Positions 44,995-56,847 are shown, counted from the stretch's first letter. The stretch is DNA of 64,000 nucleotides from Ophioderma brevispina (GCA_023653785.1 JAMKCH010044100.1:50888-114887), one strand, 5' to 3'. Translations and numbers: made by a program. Notes: a model not told the origin generated them from the sequence alone.

Positions 44995-46200
44995 GTATAC
45001 TCCGCAACACTTCCTTCGAAGCAACGCGAGGGGTGGTTGCGTGAAAAGCGTTTCTTGAGGATGCGATTTGTTGTTTCAGGTAGTTGGTGCTAAAATGTTT
45101 GTTGGGAGTGAGAGGTATAAGCGAGGTCTGGTAGTCTATTCCATTCATATATTGTCTTTGGAATAAAGGAGGTTTTGTTACAGTCCTTTTTTGCACTTGG
45201 TCTCCGTATGATTTATTTAATATTGTATGGAAGAGTAGGACGGATGGCTGGTGTGAGAAACTTTTCTCGAAGGAATGGCAACCTTGTCTCGTAGTTTCTA
45301 CAAGCAAACCTGGCCGCCCGATGCTGAACCGTTTCCAATTTCTGTTTGAGGTCCTTGTTATGTGGCTCCCAACACTGTACTGGTGATCCTAAATGGGGCC
45401 GGACCAAGGGCTTATAAGCCTTTGCTTAAGCTCAGTTTGTACATGGGTGTAGGTTCCTGCATACAAGATACGTACTCTTTTGGCTTTTGAGATTTATGTG
45501 GTCAGCCCATTTGAGACTATGTTAATCGTGAACCCCTACCTAAGTATGAATTGTGATGCAGTTTCTAGGAAAACCGGTTACCCAATTGTATTACTGGTGT
45601 GTAGTTGCGGGACCTGGCATGAGTGAGTTTGAGGATATAGCATTTGGATATTGAATTTCATTTGCCAAATGTCCTGCCAGGTGTAGAATTTATCAAGATC
45701 GGATTGTAAACAAAGAAAACATCAGAGTGGTCGTGGATGGGAGCGATACTTAACACAATCATCGGCGAATAAAACGAACCTTGATGAGAGGTTATTGGGA
45801 GGGCGTTTATGTATGCCAAGAATACTAATGCTGGACGAGTACGGTGCCTTGCGGAACGCCTGATCTAACTTCCGCCCAATGTGAATGCTCTCCTCCACCG
45901 ACAACTGATGTTTCGTTTTTAGTAAGAAATAGATATCACAGTGTGCCTTCCTGTGTACCAACGCTTTCATCTTGTACAATCCCTCCATGTTATGAGGAAC
46001 ACAATCGAAAACCTTGCTAAAATCCATGATGATCATGTCCAAAGGAACGTTTTTATCCCAAGGATTTAGGAAGGTCAAGCGGTGTTAAAATGAGTTGTGA
46101 TTCGAAGGATATTCCATCTAAAAATGTGTTACGGTATGTTCAAATATCTTCAAATGATGGAGTTTACATGTGGAAGACGAAAAACAAAGTAGATTGAGTC
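44995..46200 (-). pseudogene. CR1/jockey-like reverse transcriptase fragment
   Basis: Minus strand from 46078: MIIMDFSKVFDCVPHN (RT motif A), GLYKMKALVH, then NNLSSRFVLFADDCVKYRS (catalytic FADD box intact, about 45785-45730). Next come KCYILKLTHARSRNY and QLGN (45660-45590), VLRILYAGTY, VRPHLGSPVQCWEPH with LKQKLETVQHRAARF (45407-45310), and a C-terminal region with IPLTPNKHFSTNY down to 44995. Several frameshifts and deletions, including the VPQG region. It is in the loop of giant foldback 2. Confidence 0.85.
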
Positions 46201-47534
46201 GATTACAGCCATATTGAATGTGTAATTTTTATCGACCACCTGGAGTTGCCAGATAACAATACAAATACTCACCCCAGAAAGAAAGAATGTATCAATATAT
46301 ACAAAATAATAAATAAAATACCCCCAAAATTTTTTTGGTAAAGTTTGAATTTTTGAAGGGGACATACAGCAGCTAGTTTGGAATTTGTACTTTTGATATA
46401 TGGAAGCAATTTTGGATTTTAAAAAAAGAAAAAACCTAAAAAATTAAACAAACAAACAATTAATAAAAAGAAACAAAAAAATTGCCTCACATCGTCACTA
46501 TAATGCAACCTAATACTCCAAAACTCAAGTTTTTGGCAGCCATTTTGAAAAAAGACGCAATTTGGAAAATTAAACCACATGGCAGCCATTTTGAATGCTG
46601 CAATACTATAAATCATGCTTAAATTGCAAATAACATAATACATATTCACACAAGAAATGCAAAAAAATATGTTAATATGATACCAAATGTTGAAGAAATT
46701 AACATATAGAGGAAAGTTTTATTGAATTTTTTGACATACAACAGCTAGTTTGGAATTTGAAATTTTGATATATGGCCAGCCGTTTTGGCCATTTTGGAAG
46801 TTGCCTTAACAAAATCATGATGCCAAACAATTAATAAAAAGAACCAAAAATTTCTCAAATCGGTCAATATATGCACATAATACTCCAAAACTCACTTTGG
46901 GGCAGCCATTGAAAAAAAAAAAAAAGATGCAATTTGAAAACTTAAACAAATGGCAGCCATTTGATGTACATACTTATATCAGCTTGAATGCCAAATAAAC
47001 AGACATATTCACCAAAGAGAAATGCCAAAAGTGTTATATTATACAAACGTTGAAGAAATTGCATTTAGGAAAGTTTGTGATATTTGTGACATCAGCAGCT
47101 ATTTGAATTTGAATATATTTTGACAATTGGCAGCCAATTTGGATTTGTAAGTAGCCTCGGGATGCCAAAAAAAATGCTCAAATGGGTAAATATACACTAA
47201 TACCCCAAAATCCTTTTTGGGCAGGCATTTTGAATGTTGGGCATAAGGCAGTATTTTGGATTTTGAAAGCTATTTTAATCAATTTGTCATGCCCGAAAAC
47301 CTACAGATGAGACACAAAAAACACCAAAATGGTCAATGTATACCAAAGTTAAACCTTTTTCCACCCCACCCCGGGTCCCCCGGGGACCACTTTGGGCCCA
47401 CCTTTTCAAAAAATATGCCGTAGGGAGGGTACCATCGTATTCAGGGGGGAAAAAGGAAAAAATCAGTCTAGAAAACACTATTCAAACAGAAAGTGAACAC
47501 AATTTCCCGTTGCGCGCTGGCCGTGGACCCGATA

Positions 47535-47809
47535 CATTAGTATATACAAAATACCATTACGGGAAAAGTAGATAATATCAGATACTTGTTGCATTGGCAG
47601 CCAAAGGAATCACTTAGTAAGGTGGATAATGATTCATATTTTAATTGTCCCGGATGGGTGTTTGTGACTGGAACAGGAAAAAAATAAACTTTGAGTAATA
47701 AACAGATGAGTTTTTAGTGTTTTGGTGGCCCTTTTGAATTTAGGGCTTTTGTTTTTGAAAATGCCTCAATGTACGTGCTTCGTCTTGCACCCATCCGATT
47801 CAGCTTGCA
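47535..47809. other. no gene seen
   Basis: Short AT-rich stretch between giant foldback 2 and a foldback-family fragment. Confidence 0.4.
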
Positions 47810-48145
47810 GCAGGAAGGAAAAAATGGTCTAAAAGTGGTTGCAAATTGTTAGTGGAGCTCATAGCATAAAAATAAAAGTAAAGCTTTTCACTGTCTTTTA
47901 TATGCCTCGTACCAATTAGGGCCGTTAAAGGTCAGTCTCCATTGCATTCAATGGGGCTTGACCTTGTTTTTTTCCTCTACTTTGTTAAGCAAGCATTTAA
48001 ACTATTCCTTATTGTTTTAATCCTAAGAGCTCCATCAGTAATTTGCAAAAAATACACAATTTTTTATTAAATTAGGCGCAACTTTAAAATTGGACCCCTC
48101 ACCGGGCAATAACAGGAGTGAAAACCCCTTGGTCACTTCAAGTGT
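47810..48145. repeat. fragment of GGGTCAAA family plus a solo MITE end
   Basis: GTCTCCATTGCATTCAATGG, CTACTTTGTTAAGCAAGCAT and ACTATTCCTTA match the centre of the 22545-23565 element. 48112-48145 (GGAGTGAAAACCCCTTGGTC) matches the right end of the element at 51355-52071. Confidence 0.6.
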
Positions 48146-48390
48146 TAAGACAAGGCGAGGTTCGGTTGTTATAACAAATGACGACTATTGCTTTAACGTA
48201 GGCAAAACAAACACGTTGATAATCTCGGTTTGATTCCGAAAAGAATAGATCTCACGCCATATGTCCTAATACACAAATATTAATGGGTCAAAATGTTACC
48301 TGTATTACTTTTCAGTATTAAATGCAATGGGGTTTTCTATCAAATTATTGAGATTATGTAGAAAACAACAACCAAATCATATATGTTTAG

Positions 48391-49300
48391 CAGGGGACTG
48401 TAGTGTCCGAGTGTGCCTTCCGGATAAAATTGTGAATTTTTGCACACAAGTACTTTAGGCATTGATAATTCCAGAAAATTGAGGGAGCATGCCAACCCCC
48501 CTTAATGGACCAGCTTGTTTTTCAAGTTTATACAGGGGGTCAAAAATTTACATGTTCTGAGTTGTTGAAAAGCACACATGGTGTTTGTCTGGTCACAGGA
48601 TTCCAAAAAGGTAAGGTTTAACTTCTATGGTTTATAATTCCGGAGTTATGGGGTATAAAAACTGTAAAAAGGCGAAAACGTCAATTTTGGTGTGAAAGGG
48701 TCAAAAGTTTAAAAAGTGCTTTGGATCAGTTAATATTGCTGCAAATGTTTCCCAGCTTAAGGATTGAAATTAAGGAATATAGTTTGCCTATCTGTTATGC
48801 TTAGTTTTCACGTTATCTAACCAAATAGGTAGAGGGTCAATAGAATCCAATAGCTGCATAAGCTGTTGACTTTATTCGCCATTTGGTTAAAACAGACAAG
48901 AAGATTATGATAGTCAAACCTATTCCTTATATTTAATTCTATTAGTAAACCACAATTTGAACCACATTTTACAAAACTGGAGCAACCTTATTTTTGACAC
49001 GTACAACAAAATTGCCTTTTTTACTATTTTTTACCGGTTTTACCCCATAATTCATAAACTATAAGTCACGTAGTATAAAGTATACCTTTTTGGAATCTTG
49101 TAACCAGACAGGACATAATTGGTGCGATTTTCACACACAAATGGAAACATTTAAAAATTTTACCCAGGGGTAAACTTGGAAATCCAAGCTGGGGGGCCAT
49201 GAAAGGGCGTGGCACGTGCTTCCATCAATTTTTTGATTATCAAGTATAAAGAGTACTTGTGTACCCAAATTCACAATGAACCGGATTGCACACTCCACAT
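48391..49300. mobile_element. GGGTCAAA-family foldback, 0.9 kb
   Basis: The left arm 48391-48830 mirrors the right arm 48880-49300. Paired blocks include GTGTGCCTTCCGGATAAAAT / CGGATTGCACACTC, GCACACAAGTACTTTAGGCA / AGAGTACTTGTGTACCCAAA, GGTGTTTGTCTGG / CCAGACAGGACA, CGGAGTTATGGGGTATAAAA / TTTTACCCCATAATTC and TCAATAGAATCCAATAGCTG near the centre. The 39676 copy has the same outer sequence, so these two form one subfamily. Confidence 0.8.
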
Positions 49301-49699
49301 AAGTCAGTTCATACAGTCCCCACACTATGTAGCGTTGTTGACGCCCTCTCAGTTTACACTCCTTTTAGGAACATTTATAATCTTAACAAATATTCAAGAC
49401 GTAATGATACCAAATATTTTCATCCCCTTTCAATGGCCTTCTGCCAACACACTGAGATAAAATTTTATCAAACGATCTTCAACTAACTGTTACTACATAC
49501 AAATGACTTCATTCAACATCACGCTTACCTGGTGCAAATATTTGAGGCTACAAAGCGGAGATAACGCAGGGGAACCAATAACAGGTTAACATTGTCATGA
49601 CTTCACTGCATGCAACCATAATTTAAATTAATATCAGACTCATCGTCTGATAACGAATGATCAACCATATAACGATAAAAGTTGTGCGCACTAACTTTA
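49301..49699. other. no gene seen
   Basis: No feature recognised. Confidence 0.4.
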
Positions 49700-49972
49700 T
49701 CAAATCCACTGATTGATGTACACTGGGTAACTCCCACGACCTGCATTGTCCTTCACACCTGTTCCCACTGGCACTGTCCCACTGCAAAACATTGTAGCTC
49801 GAGTGTCTCCATCTATCACTGTTTCTTGTATGCGAACGTGACTAGTGACTAGATTACATCTATTGTTACGACCAGTGTCTATCCTAGGAAGAAATGCCAG
49901 TATTCCAAGAAGCACAAATCTTATTACACATGAAGGCACATGGTGCCCTAGTTGTGCTGTATCTTTCAGAAT
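49700..49972 (-). CDS. unrecognised open frame, protein-like
   Basis: The minus-strand frame opens after a stop at 49975-49973 and runs 90 codons to a stop at 49702-49700, with no ATG near the start. The peptide has a hydrophobic stretch (CVIRFVLLGILAFL) about 15 residues in, then a polar part with two cysteines (NNRCN, TMFCSG) and a Gly-rich end. Composition is unlike translated AT-rich DNA. It could be an internal exon or a transposon remnant. No family recognised and no clear splice sites. Confidence 0.25.
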   Translation of the reverse strand: MLKDTAQLGHHVPSCVIRFVLLGILAFLPRIDTGRNNRCNLVTSHVRIQETVIDGDTRATMFCSGTVPVGTGVKDNAGRGSYPVYINQWI

Positions 49973-49975
49973 CTA

Positions 49976-50221
49976 TTCAAGAAGAGCAAAGAAATAGTTG
50001 TGGATGACAAAATGCAATAGTAAAACCTTTACCAAAATAATTCAAAACCTAACCAGTATTTTGTGCTTTATAAGCAAACGTCACTTTTGAGTACGACGTC
50101 GAGTGAAATTCATTGAAAAGATTTGAATGATATTGTTGTTAAGCAATTGTCACTTGAACTACCGTTTAAATGGAAACGTAAAAATCATAATCAAAAATAA
50201 ATAGCGGATGAGATAATTGAC
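49976..50221. other. no gene seen
   Basis: Nothing recognised. Confidence 0.4.
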
Positions 50222-50225
50222 AGAA

Positions 50226-50290
50226 GCGGAATTAGAACCGGTGTCATAAACTACCGTGTCCGCGTGACTGAGTGTCCTACCACCCATCTG
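50226..50290 (-). repeat. tRNA-like relic 1
   Basis: The minus strand reads GGTGGTAGGACACTC (box-A-like, about 50285-50270), then after about 30 bases GGTTCTAATTCCGC (box-B-like, 50239-50226). Spacing fits a tRNA, but stems are imperfect, so this is probably a tRNA-derived SINE or tRNA pseudogene. Confidence 0.4.
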
Positions 50291-50424
50291 TCTATTGTGT
50301 TCGCCATTGAGTGCTGTATGCATCGTTTGTTTCAGCACTGTACCCAAATGGCCTCGTATACAAGGTCACGGTTTATTCCGTACATGTTGCTATGGTAGCT
50401 AGGACACTCTCTCGTGTGGGACAC

Positions 50425-50492
50425 TCAATTTCTTTACACCGGTAACCCTAAGATTACAAGTTGAGTGCTCTATCATCTGCGCTACATGGCCA
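50425..50492 (-). repeat. tRNA-like relic 2
   Basis: The minus strand has GTAGCGCAGATGATAGAGC, a strongly D-arm-like sequence with an internal box A (50485-50467), followed by CACTCAACTTGTAATCTTAG, an anticodon-arm-like sequence with TGT in the loop. The T-arm is degenerate (GGTTACCGGTGT). Probably a Thr-type tRNA pseudogene or SINE head. It lies about 200 bases upstream of relic 1 on the same strand. Confidence 0.4.
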
Positions 50493-51354
50493 TTTGACAG
50501 GTTAGATGGGCGAAGACCTATTTACCAAAAGAGATTGAAACCATGGTTGGGTTACCTGGTTTGATCGTCAACACTTTACTAGAACGTGCAGATTTAAACA
50601 AATAAAAGAAGGTGTAAAGACAAAACAAATCTGTACTTCCGGTTGTAGCAAATCAGACAGCCTAGCTGATACAACTGCCACTAACATAAGTTAGGACACT
50701 ATAAAATTACTACTTCTATGAGCGCTGGGCAATTTGGAAGCGGGAATCCACTATCTTCAACTGCAGCAACAATGGCATTGAATTTTCCTTCCTCTACAAT
50801 TGTAACGCCCCGTAATCAAGTGAAGAGCTTCTTTCTTCAAGGCTACTGGGCTGGGAAATGTTGGTGCTAGTGCCAAGTCTCTGCCCCTAATCAGTCAGTT
50901 CCCTATTGTTATATTGTCCTCCATCTGGGCCATGTTAGGAGCGTCCGTATCATGGATACACGCGGCCATGATAAGAAGATTTGAGGATTAAAAATATTAT
51001 TTCATTTCTCTATGTAACTAGAGAGGGGATTTTTCACGGGAAAAGTTCTTAGCTTTTTTAATATATTGTGCAAGAGGTGAACAGAATTCCCCAAAATGCT
51101 AAATTTAGAAAATTAGTCAAGTTGTTTAGGCATTGAGATCATTCTAGATTGCAAAATGGTAGTTTCCCATAATGTCATAATGTAAGCTGATGCAATGCAT
51201 ATGAAGTCATTTGTGTGAGACCCAATTGGGTAGTGTTAAGTTATGTTTATGAATGATGATGTTGTAATGGCTGTTTTAGATGGGAAAACCCAGTTGTGAA
51301 ATATAAGGAGGGATTGCAGGAAAACAACTTTGTCAGTAGCCAGTAGCTAGTAGT
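50493..51354. other. no gene seen
   Basis: No feature recognised on either strand. Confidence 0.4.
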
Positions 51355-52071
51355 TAACACTTACGTGACCAAGACGGGGTTCCTATGGACCCCCAAATTT
51401 GTTTTCGCGCTGGCCGCTTTACGCGTGGGATTTTTTCGTCGATTTTTTTGCAATTGTCTGACTTTTAAAATGCGCTTCTTTTCATACCAAAAAAAATTAA
51501 AATCGGCCAAGCCGTTAGTGAGCTAATTATGGAACCCCCTTGGGCACTAACGGAAGTCGTCTGAGATTAGCTAATTTTTTGCTGATATTTGCACATATAC
51601 ATGTAAATAAACAATTGTTACTAACAATAAAAATAATTAACCCTTTATGTGCTGAAAGTAAACAGTTTCATTGTGGAGGTTGCTAAACCGTTTCTGTACA
51701 AACTCTGTGTATTTGGCAACACCCGTAAAAATACAGGATTGTCTAAAACTGCAACTGCAAGTTTTGTGTTAAATATATTTGTAATTTGGTTCTTCTAGAG
51801 TATATATCAACATAAAATAAGTTTTCAAAAGGTTTGATGTAAGTGCAAGGCTCATTGGAATTTTCCGTCTTTTTGGCCAATTTTCGCATATTTGAAAACA
51901 ATGTTTTGCCCTAATTTGCAGCCCAAATAATAACTTTCATTTTTATCGCTGATTTGGTGTTGTCTAATGACCCTTTATATGTGGTATGAATTCCGTGCAA
52001 AAATTCTGTCGGGAAAGTGTTTCCATAGTGTGGAATGTACGGGAGTGAAAACCCCTTGGTCACTTAAGTGT
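51355..52071. mobile_element. inverted-repeat element, about 0.7 kb
   Basis: AACACTTACGTGACCAAGAC at the left mirrors CCCTTGGTCACTTAAGTGTA at the right. No protein. A solo right-end relative is at 48112-48145. The target duplication is unclear. Confidence 0.6.
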
Positions 52072-52075
52072 ATTA

Positions 52076-52218
52076 TTGCACGGTCGCATTGGTAATTGGG
52101 TATTATATCTTTCTTTTATGACAAATAAGCACTTAAGAGCATCACCATTCGCGGGTATAATTTACTAGACAATTACCTACGCAAAAATCTCAAATTGGAG
52201 GCACTCTTCCAAAAATGT
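52076..52218. mobile_element. short relative of the 26722-27130 foldback MITE
   Basis: GCACGGTCGCATTGGTAATTGG at the left, then AGCATCACCATTCGCGGGTA, CAATTACCTACGCAAAAATC and GGCACTCTTCCAAAAA at the right, all matching the longer copy. The centre is deleted. Confidence 0.7.
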
Positions 52219-52589
52219 GCTGTGAATCTTTTGTGCGACACCACGGACATCGGAGTTTTTATATTATTTCTTTATTTTTCATTGCTTTTGTTCTTTGTAT
52301 GTTTTGCCTTATTAAGATTTCCCCCTCCCCGTGATGCTTTCCTTTTTTATGTGTATATCTATCTGTATAAGTGTAGTGCTGAGAACCTGGAGCACGTTAT
52401 TTATAAGTTAATATTATAAGAGTGTTGTCAGAAGCCACGGGTACAGTAATTATACTCTAAGACAAGAAGTTATCTCTTTTACTAAGTTTATGTATAATTT
52501 TTATAGACAAATTAGAAACTTCACAAAACAGAATGAAAACAATTATAATTACATTCACGCCATAAAGCTGATCTGTGTATGAAAGAAGA

Positions 52590-53766
52590 GTTCAATTTGG
52601 TTGATCCTTGGCGTCATCATTACTCCAATGAACAAAGATACACATGGAGGAGGACTAACCTTTTGAAACAAGCACGTTTACATTTTTTCTGTTATTTCAA
52701 GAACTCTTTAGCATTACTGCCAATACTGACATAATACATGTACCTGTCTATTGAACTGACCATTCAGCAACTGCCCTTACATTGGAAGATGAATAATCAC
52801 GTATTATCTGAGAAATTGTACGCATTTGTTCCGTATAACCCAGAAAACATAGATAATATTCAAATTGATGAAATTTAATTTCAAATAAATTATCAGGTTT
52901 TAGCTATTTATGATGGCTATAAGAGATTGGACAATTACATATTCAGTAGAAACCTGGTAGAAAATTGGAAAAAGACCACGAAAAAGACCAACGGACAAGT
53001 TGAAGAAGAGCTCCGAAGTAATAGCAATCAGAACAATCCAAATGGAGGGTTACATGATGAGACCGAAGGTGGAACAAGTAGAGCAGGAAGAAAAACCTAC
53101 CAAATTCTTTTTAAAGCTGGAGAAAACTCCGTTAACAAATCTGGGAAACTTCATTACTGTAGAAAACAGAACGGATTTGACAACTCAAGAGGAAATATTA
53201 TAAAAGATACTATGAAAATATGTATACCAATAAATGAGGAAATCTGTATATATAATCGATTTCAAAAATTTTATAAATATATATAGAAATGACGTCACAA
53301 TTCAGATGAAACGATACCTACAACTTTACCAGATCCATTACGATTAAAAGAAGTTTTAAACAATCTTCAAAAAATGAAAAAAAAAAACTTTTTTACAATA
53401 TTTTTTTTGATTGACATTTTATATTTTTTAACCAAGTCCATAATTATGGCTGTGAAAATAGCAAATTACCATCAACACAGCATTAGCTTATTACCTAAGG
53501 GTGTCAAACCTAGGCATTTTATGAAAAACTGAAGGCCAATAATACATAAAAAATGCGGCTGCAACCATAGCAGAAAGACTAAAGCAAGTCCTGCCTCAGC
53601 TAATTAGCGAAAATCAAAAAGGTTTTATATCATGGAGATATATTGGAGAAAATAAACGATTAATATATGATTATTATACAAATCTTGAAAATATTCCAGA
53701 TATATCCTCTAGATTTTGAAAAAAAATTCCCTTCGGTCTCTCTTAAGTTTATTTTAAAAGTAATAT
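52590..53766 (+). pseudogene. L1/Tx1-like ORF2: endonuclease tail to early RT
   Basis: In order: LVDPWRHHYSNEQRYTWRRT (EN C-terminus, about 52597), a spacer, then VEQVEQEEKPTKFFLKLEKT (53060-53125), the conserved pre-RT segment, followed by TTQEEIL. IDILYFLTKSI (53411), LPKGVKPRHFMKN with RPI (53490-53540), ERLKQVLPQLISENQKGFIS and YIGENKRLIYDYY (53571-53680) are RT motifs 0-2. FEKKFPSVSLKFIL at the insertion edge replaces the catalytic DFEKAFDS motif, so Asp is lost. Several frameshifts. Confidence 0.85.
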
Positions 53767-54723
53767 TAGGTGTGGGAAAGTTACAACTTTTTTTTAAATC
53801 GAGTGGATTCTATGGCCATTTTGGCTCCTGAAAAAGAATCTAGCAAGCTTTTTCACTGAAGATAAAGTTTTGGGTTGGTTCTATGGATTTTAAGTTTTGT
53901 ACATAAAGTCAATGGGATTTTGAGGTTAAATTAGTTATTTGCCAATATTTGCCACATACAAACTAATGACAACTATGCAACATGCACATATGCTAGGTAT
54001 ATTGCCTCCCTTTGTACAATGTTGTAAAACCATAGGTTTCCAAAATAACCAAGTTCATGATTGTCTAGAATAAAGAAAAAATGTCTTTACCTTGCAGAGG
54101 GCGTGTAGTCACTCATTAGCACAGCTACAACTTTCACCTACTGGTTCAAATTATTTATAGAAACAGGAATACACCTCTTTACACACAATAGTTGCCTGCT
54201 ACTATACATGTTAATAATAGTACCACACATGCACATGCTGGTATGAAAACACCCCAGTACCATTCACAGGTATTAGCAAGTTATGTAACTGGTTACAAAG
54301 GCTTGAACTTACAACAATAGACTCCTTCAATTTTCACTCACTCACAAACTAGTGGTCTTGTTTTGGTTGTTCTGCGCATTGCCTTGCCTCAATTGAAGAG
54401 AATTTTGGAAAAATATATATTTTCTGCCATTGAGAATAAATTTGCTATTTTTTCTTTGACGATTATCTGCCTAAACCTATAAAGCACCTATTGGTGAGTT
54501 TCTAGCAGAATCCAGGATGAAGATCATGTTTGTTTTTGGTTTTTCCAAAAGTAGCCGAAAAGCCCATAGACTTCATGTACAAAACTTAAACTCCGCAGAA
54601 CCAACCTAAAAAATTATCTTGTATGAAAAAGCTTGCTGATTCGTTTTCAGGAGCCAAAATGGCCATAGAATATGCTCGTTTTACAAAAGATTTGTAAAAA
54701 AAGTTCATACTTGCCCACCCCTA
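53767..54723. mobile_element. hAT-type element, 957 bp
   Basis: The ends are TAGGTGTGGGAAAGTT and the complement of TAGGGGTGGGCAAGTATG. The inverted arms are about 170 bases (TCTATGGCCATTTTGGCTCC, AGCAAGCTTTTTCA, GTTTTGTACAT). GTAATAT flanks both sides (53760-53766, 54724-54730). Ends of the TAGGGGTGGGCAA type suit hAT, although the visible duplication is 7 bases. The host RT reads through when it is removed (KFILKV to WRIVEKIL). Confidence 0.85.
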
Positions 54724-54859
54724 GTAATATGCTTGGTTTAATTTTGGAGAATCGTTGAAAAAATATTGTATTCAAACAACAGCGCTTCCATTCATAACAC
54801 ATAACCCTAGATTTAAAATAAAGCAATGTTGTCGTCAAATTGTTGCCCGTCCACCATAT

Positions 54860-55573
54860 AGCCTGTCTCAAAAAAGTGGTACAATTAGAAAAAAAATGGT
54901 TAAATATGAAATTTTGAATTTTTAACAAATTTGGTATCTTGTTAAAATCATGCCAGAAGGAATGTAATTGCAACCAAAATAAACACTCCAAATTAAAAGA
55001 AAATGGTTTAAAAATTAAAAAAAAATACTAATTGTTGAAGTTAATAAAAATTTGAATTTGAAAGCAAAGTATCAAGGTGTTGAAAGGAATTTGCGTTTCA
55101 TGATACTTCAAGACCATAAAAACTCTCTCCTCCAGGTTGCTGTACGCTCATGGTTCTCTTCTAACATGTCTAAGAAACAACAGTATGCCGAATGTTAGTC
55201 ACTTTATCTTAAAGCCAGAACTTACTGATCATAACTTCCACCATTACGTAACTGTTTTCGTATCTTTTAGAGTTTCTTTATGAAGTTAATCCTTTTTTTT
55301 TTTAAATTCATATCTGTTCAAATGTGAATAACTTATGTTTAACTAATTCTTTCACCGTTTTCACTCAACCAGAAAGTGGCACAAACTCGATTTTGTGTAC
55401 CGCAGTACAGTAAACTGGAGTTATCTCTCGATTAAAACAAGCAAATGAGATGAAACAAAAAACACTGGAAAGCCTGGTCTTTTCTCTTTAATGTGATGGA
55501 CAAAATGACTTATGTTGAGATATAATATTAAAAACAAATCGGTTTTTGATTGTACCATTTTTTTAGACAGGCT
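54860..55573. mobile_element. inverted-repeat DNA element, 0.71 kb
   Basis: AGCCTGTCTCAAAAAAGTGG at the left mirrors CCATTTTTTTAGACAGGCT at the right. CATAT occurs at 54855-54859 and 55575-55579, a 4-5 bp duplication. It splits the host RT between PPY and HFTLCA. The superfamily is not assigned; a TTAGACAGGCTG-type end with a 4-bp duplication is not Tc1 or hAT. Confidence 0.75.
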
Positions 55574-56847
55574 GCATATCATTTTACTTTGTGCGCAAAT
55601 AATGTCCAACCTGGTGAAGACAATTATAATATAAAGGGTATACAAGTAAGAAATGCAGAAATTACAATGTCCCAATATACTGCTGGCTGATACAACCTTT
55701 ACATGGATCAGAAAACTCTTTAAACTCTGCAATACAAGTTATAGATTTGTACTATTGGATTTCAGGTTTAAAAGTAAACGAATGCGAAACAAAAGTGATC
55801 TGTATATGGAATAGAAAATATAGTCCTTATCGAATAAAAACATGTACAAAATTGGTTGGATTGTCTAAGTATTGGTCTTTCGTTACAAATAGAAAGTATT
55901 CCAAATACAATTTTGATAGGATATATGCAGAGATTACAAGAATCTGTGATCATTGGTCAAAGAGAAATATGTCAGTATTGGGTAGAATAACCGTAGTTTA
56001 TAAGTCATTAATCTGTCAATCACTTGATCTTGACGGATCCATCTCCCTCCAATGATTTCATTCAGAAATTACAATCTGATTTGTTTAAATTTATTTGCAA
56101 TTAAAGGTAATGAAAAAATTAAAAAAATCAAATGATGAATGAGATAAAATTTGGAAGAGCCAAAATGGTAAAAGAATTTTCCATGCATTAAAGTAAACAT
56201 GGATAAGAAGGCTCATACCTTATTCTTTAGATGTACAATTTAGTGTCCTTTTTTTCTCATTGTACCGTAACCTTTGACATAGGAGCATATAATGTAAATA
56301 AGGTGATGGCAAACACCAAAATCACCTTCTGAGTTTGAACACCTGGTAAATTTAAATGATTTTCACGAACAAACCATTTGCAACAATGATTTCTTTTTCA
56401 AATTAGAGGATAAATTTTATATTTTCGAAGATGGTATAATGCTGGAGTAAGATCCGTACATGATTTTTTGATTCAGAAGGCTTCTTGTTTAAGTACTAAG
56501 ATTTTAAATCAACATATAATAATAATAATAACACTAATAATATAATAATAATAATAATAATAATAATAAAATTGTAGATCAATCAGGTCAATCCTAAATA
56601 ATATAATTATACATTTTTCTGAAAAAGTATTGGAAGTAGAATACCCTTTCGTCCTTTTTACTTTGATATTGTATTAAAATGGGGGAAATGGTTCCAACAA
56701 ACAAATTACCTTTTAGGACAATAACAGAACAAAGGCTGGTTTGGTTCGAATGCAAAATAACAGAATATTTGCTACAAATTCTTCCTCATATGCATAAGCA
56801 TAAGAAACGACAATCTATGTAGTCCATAAGCTGCCATCATCAGATTT
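55574..56847 (+). pseudogene. L1/Tx1-like ORF2: late RT and C-terminal region
   Basis: PPY-HFTLCANNV (55580), NIKGIQVRNAEITMSQY (55632-55682), then a damaged YADD box (QYTAG), then MDQKTL. Continuing are KVNECETKVICIWN and KYSPY (55770-55830), SVLGRITVVYKSL (55972), PSNDFIQKLQSDLFKFICN (56048), LKSTWIRRL (56195), RWYNAGVRSVHDFLIQ (56430) and FLICISIRNDNLCS (56775-56825). These follow the thumb and C-terminal order of L1/Tx1 proteins. (AAT)n sits at 56516-56569. Confidence 0.8.
56516..56569. repeat. (AAT)n microsatellite
   Basis: About 15 AAT units with a few interruptions, inside the retrotransposon relic. Confidence 0.9.

Larger units (their letters stand above)
42679..47534. mobile_element. 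giant foldback element 2, about 4.9 kb
   Basis: Left arm 42679-43615 and right arm 46210-47534 are inverted. Outermost TCGGGTCCACAGCCACGCGC mirrors GCGCGCTGGCCGTGGACCCG. Inner landmarks are GTGTTCACTTTCTGTT, CTAGACTGATTTTT, GGTCCCCCGGGGGACC, GGTATACATTGACCA, TGCCAAAATTCAAAATGGC, and at the inner end CAACTCAAGGTGGTCGATAA / TTATCGACCACCTGGAGTTG. The right arm is longer because a unit of about 360-380 bases (GACATACAGCAGCTAGTTTG at 46361, 46733, 47088) is repeated about three times. The loop holds a smaller foldback and a minus-strand RT relic. Confidence 0.8.

Noticed and set aside
52195..52419. hydrophobic 74-codon frame as a membrane peptide
   Set aside because: T-rich DNA yields Phe/Leu-rich translation by chance, and the frame begins inside a MITE end.
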